Below, one piece after another: positions 62,533 to 64,000 of a DNA stretch of 64,000 nt. The translations under genes and the position numbers were made by a program. The stretch is from JBJMQS01 sp045802605 (GTDB taxonomy: Bacteria > Planctomycetota > Planctomycetia > Gemmatales > Gemmataceae). A model generated the notes under the pieces. That model had not been told where the DNA came from. It made no database searches and saw only the letters and a list, made by a program, of their open reading frames with translations. The stretch spans positions 62,001 to 126,000 of the forward strand of contig JBJMQS010000036.1 in the NCBI GenBank assembly GCA_045802605.1, given 5' to 3'. Within the stretch, counting starts at the first letter, position 1. Every line of letters starts with the position of its first letter.

Positions 62533-63643
62533 ATGGGTCAGGCGGCAAAAACTGCTGGCGAGCAGCCTCAAGATCCGTAGGTGCATCGTCAGGAAGTGGC
62601 CCCAGCTCTCCCCGAACATTGAAGTAGGCACGAGTCTTTTCATCCTTGCCACAAATAATGGCTCCGCAAACAACTCCGATGATACCTCCAATCACCGCAG
62701 TAACGTTTGTTGCTGCCGGATTGGTTGCGGTGAATGCCCCGACGCCGGCACCCCCGACGCCGAACGCGAGAAGATAACTGATTCGGCGCAGCCCGCCATT
62801 ATCAACGAACTGCACCAGATCCGTTCGAGCTGCCAGATACGACTTTCGCAGCAAATGATTATGTGGGTCTTGAGCAAGCTGTTGGCGGAGCTGCCATACA
62901 TCCTGAGTAGGTGGATCGGCAGATGTCGCAAATCTATGGCTGAAGCGATGACGACAGCCTGTACATGTGACGGCGACCTCTCCGCGCACATTCGGCAACC
63001 GCAACTTTTGGCTGCATTGGGGACATGCCAGCACGATCGGCAAACTTGGTGAGGAAGTTGATTCAGGGGTTCGATTCACCGATTTCAAGGTGTGGCGCGT
63101 GATCTCATGAATGATGCGACCTAACCAAGCGCCACCAGCCGCCACTATGGCATACGCCAATACTGGATTCTTCATCTTTGCCAAAATGCCAGCTTGCGAG
63201 ACTACGATGACGGCCAATAACGCACCTATGATAATGAACGTCCACCCCGAAACGCTTTCACCGGCCGTGGGAAACGAGAAAAACGAGCCGCGTACCGACT
63301 CGTATTTGGCCCGGGCAAAATCGGCGGTAACGCCGTCGAGCCAACGCTCGAAATCGTCCCATTGCCGCGGATAGTTCTGTGCTCTTTGCTGAGCGTCTCC
63401 ACGGTCACGTTCGGCGTTTTCACGCTCCTGGCCGGTAGATGTTCCTGTACGGAGTTCGTCGTAGCGACGGCGTGAGCCTGGATTCGCCAGAACCGCCCAG
63501 GCTTCGTTGATCTCAAGCATCTGCGCGTGAGTGCCGCCACGGTCGGGATGACAGGTACGACACCGTTGCCGGTATGCCGAGCGAACCTCACTCGGAGTCG
63601 CAGTTGAAGCCACGCCGAGAATGGCGTAATAGTCAGGATTCAC
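62531..63643 (-). CDS. J-domain (DnaJ-like) membrane protein with zinc ribbon
   Basis: The 370-residue protein begins with a J domain (MNPDYYAILGVASTATPSEV; HPD in CRTCHPDRGGTHAQM) of about 70 residues that would recruit a DnaK. Two hydrophobic segments follow around 145-180 (WTFIIIGALLAVIVVSQAGI), then a zinc ribbon (VLACPQCSQKLRLPNVRGEV; CTGCRHRFSH) and two more hydrophobic helices near 300-335 (AFGVGGAGVGAFTATNPAA). No DnaK partner is nearby. It may link chaperone activity to a membrane task. Confidence 0.85.
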   Translation of the reverse strand: MNPDYYAILGVASTATPSEVRSAYRQRCRTCHPDRGGTHAQMLEINEAWAVLANPGSRRRYDELRTGTSTGQERENAERDRGDAQQRAQNYPRQWDDFERWLDGVTADFARAKYESVRGSFFSFPTAGESVSGWTFIIIGALLAVIVVSQAGILAKMKNPVLAYAIVAAGGAWLGRIIHEITRHTLKSVNRTPESTSSPSLPIVLACPQCSQKLRLPNVRGEVAVTCTGCRHRFSHRFATSADPPTQDVWQLRQQLAQDPHNHLLRKSYLAARTDLVQFVDNGGLRRISYLLAFGVGGAGVGAFTATNPAATNVTAVIGGIIGVVCGAIICGKDEKTRAYFNVRGELGPLPDDAPTDLEAARQQFLPPDP

Positions 63644-63679
63644 AGTGGCACCCGTTTCAACGAGAGAGAGGGATTGCCT

Positions 63680-64000
63680 CTACTGTTGTGGAAACTCAAT
63701 ACCGTATCGTGCGGTCATCGTTGATCGGATTCGGGCACCCCCGTCTCGCAAGACCCTGCGGCTCAGCGCCCACCACTCTTGAGCGGAACGACTCACGTCG
63801 ATGGCCACATTGGCACCTTCGCCATTGGCGATGCGGGCAAACGCTTCGATGAGGGCGGCGGGGTCGGACGATCGTTCCAAGAGATCAGCCCGAAGACTGA
63901 ACACCTCAGCGGCGTCGAGCACCCATTTCACGAGATCGCGATCCACACCAAGGGTCGGTAGCGACCGGCATTGGTTGGCCGCAAACCGGTGGGCAGCCAT
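63680..64000 (-). CDS. hypothetical helical protein at the window edge
   Basis: A 106-residue frame starts with ATG at the last base (64000), so it may be complete or lack more N-terminus outside. It reads MAAHRFAANQCRSLPTLGVD then LVKWVLDAAEVFSLRADLLE and ALIEAFARIANGEGANVAI. All-alpha; no motif recognised. It precedes the J-domain gene on the same strand by 36 bp and probably forms an operon with it. Confidence 0.6.
   Translation of the reverse strand: MAAHRFAANQCRSLPTLGVDRDLVKWVLDAAEVFSLRADLLERSSDPAALIEAFARIANGEGANVAIDVSRSAQEWWALSRRVLRDGGARIRSTMTARYGIEFPQQ

Overview
The window looks like a chromosome segment of a planctomycete (Pirellulales-like), read from gene content rather than from any rRNA. 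It has zinc-ribbon membrane proteins, a squalene-cyclase-fold repeat protein, a stand-alone dolichyl-phosphate-mannose-type glycosyltransferase, a family of small DNA-binding proteins I associate with planctomycetes, and an intergenic GCAGAGAACGC-type inverted repeat. Most of the sequence after 11.1 kb is mobile or accessory.

Housekeeping part (1-11.15 kb): a partial secreted protein, RNase PH (rph), the ABC-F translation factor EttA, a prenyltransferase/squalene-oxidase repeat protein, an HlyD-type adaptor, divergent ComEC, a tiny lipoprotein, a glycosyltransferase, a zinc-ribbon membrane protein and the first part of comM.

The comM gene is broken twice. Its N-terminal third stops at 11.15 kb just before the Walker A motif. 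A 54-codon middle piece reappears at 19738-19899 and is cut again inside the conserved NPCPCG motif. Each break has a large serine recombinase gene beside it: a C-terminally truncated one at 18663-19625 and a full-length one at 19835-21955, whose last codons are antisense comM. The comM C-terminus is not in the window, so the second element runs beyond 64 kb (at least 44 kb).

Element 1 (11.15-19.73 kb) is a worn accessory segment: small regulators, a trypsin-like protease, a tyrosine-integrase remnant, SWIM and zinc-ribbon proteins, and a GHKL ATPase fragment.

Element 2 (19.9 kb to the end) carries four blocks. (a) 22-34 kb: two hybrid histidine kinases and the Hen1-Pnkp RNA-repair pair with a SEC-C protein. 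(b) 34-41.5 kb: a phospholipase-C-like phosphoesterase without a signal peptide, then a tightly coupled minus-strand operon encoding a GHKL ATPase, a STAS-like/winged-helix protein, a small protein, a cysteine-rich DUF4417-like protein, a caspase-fold protease and a small protein. This is the best candidate here for an undescribed, regulated protease-based conflict system. (c) 41.5-50.6 kb: SNF2-DUF3883 helicase, DUF1156 DNA methylase and DUF499 ATPase, a predicted anti-phage set, with a deletion that seems to fuse the helicase end to a methylase lacking its N-terminus. (d) 51.4-62.5 kb: a C1-peptidase/GNAT/hydrolase fusion, then a same-strand series of DUF1257, DUF2997, AAA+ ATPase, a sliding-clamp-like protein, a Cas4/RecB-like nuclease and a SWIM-ligase-WGR protein. 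I read block d as an element-borne DNA replication or repair module. The window ends with a J-domain membrane protein.

Limits: all functions come from motifs read by eye. No searches were run. Starts are chosen from ATG/GTG position, spacing and visible ribosome binding sites.
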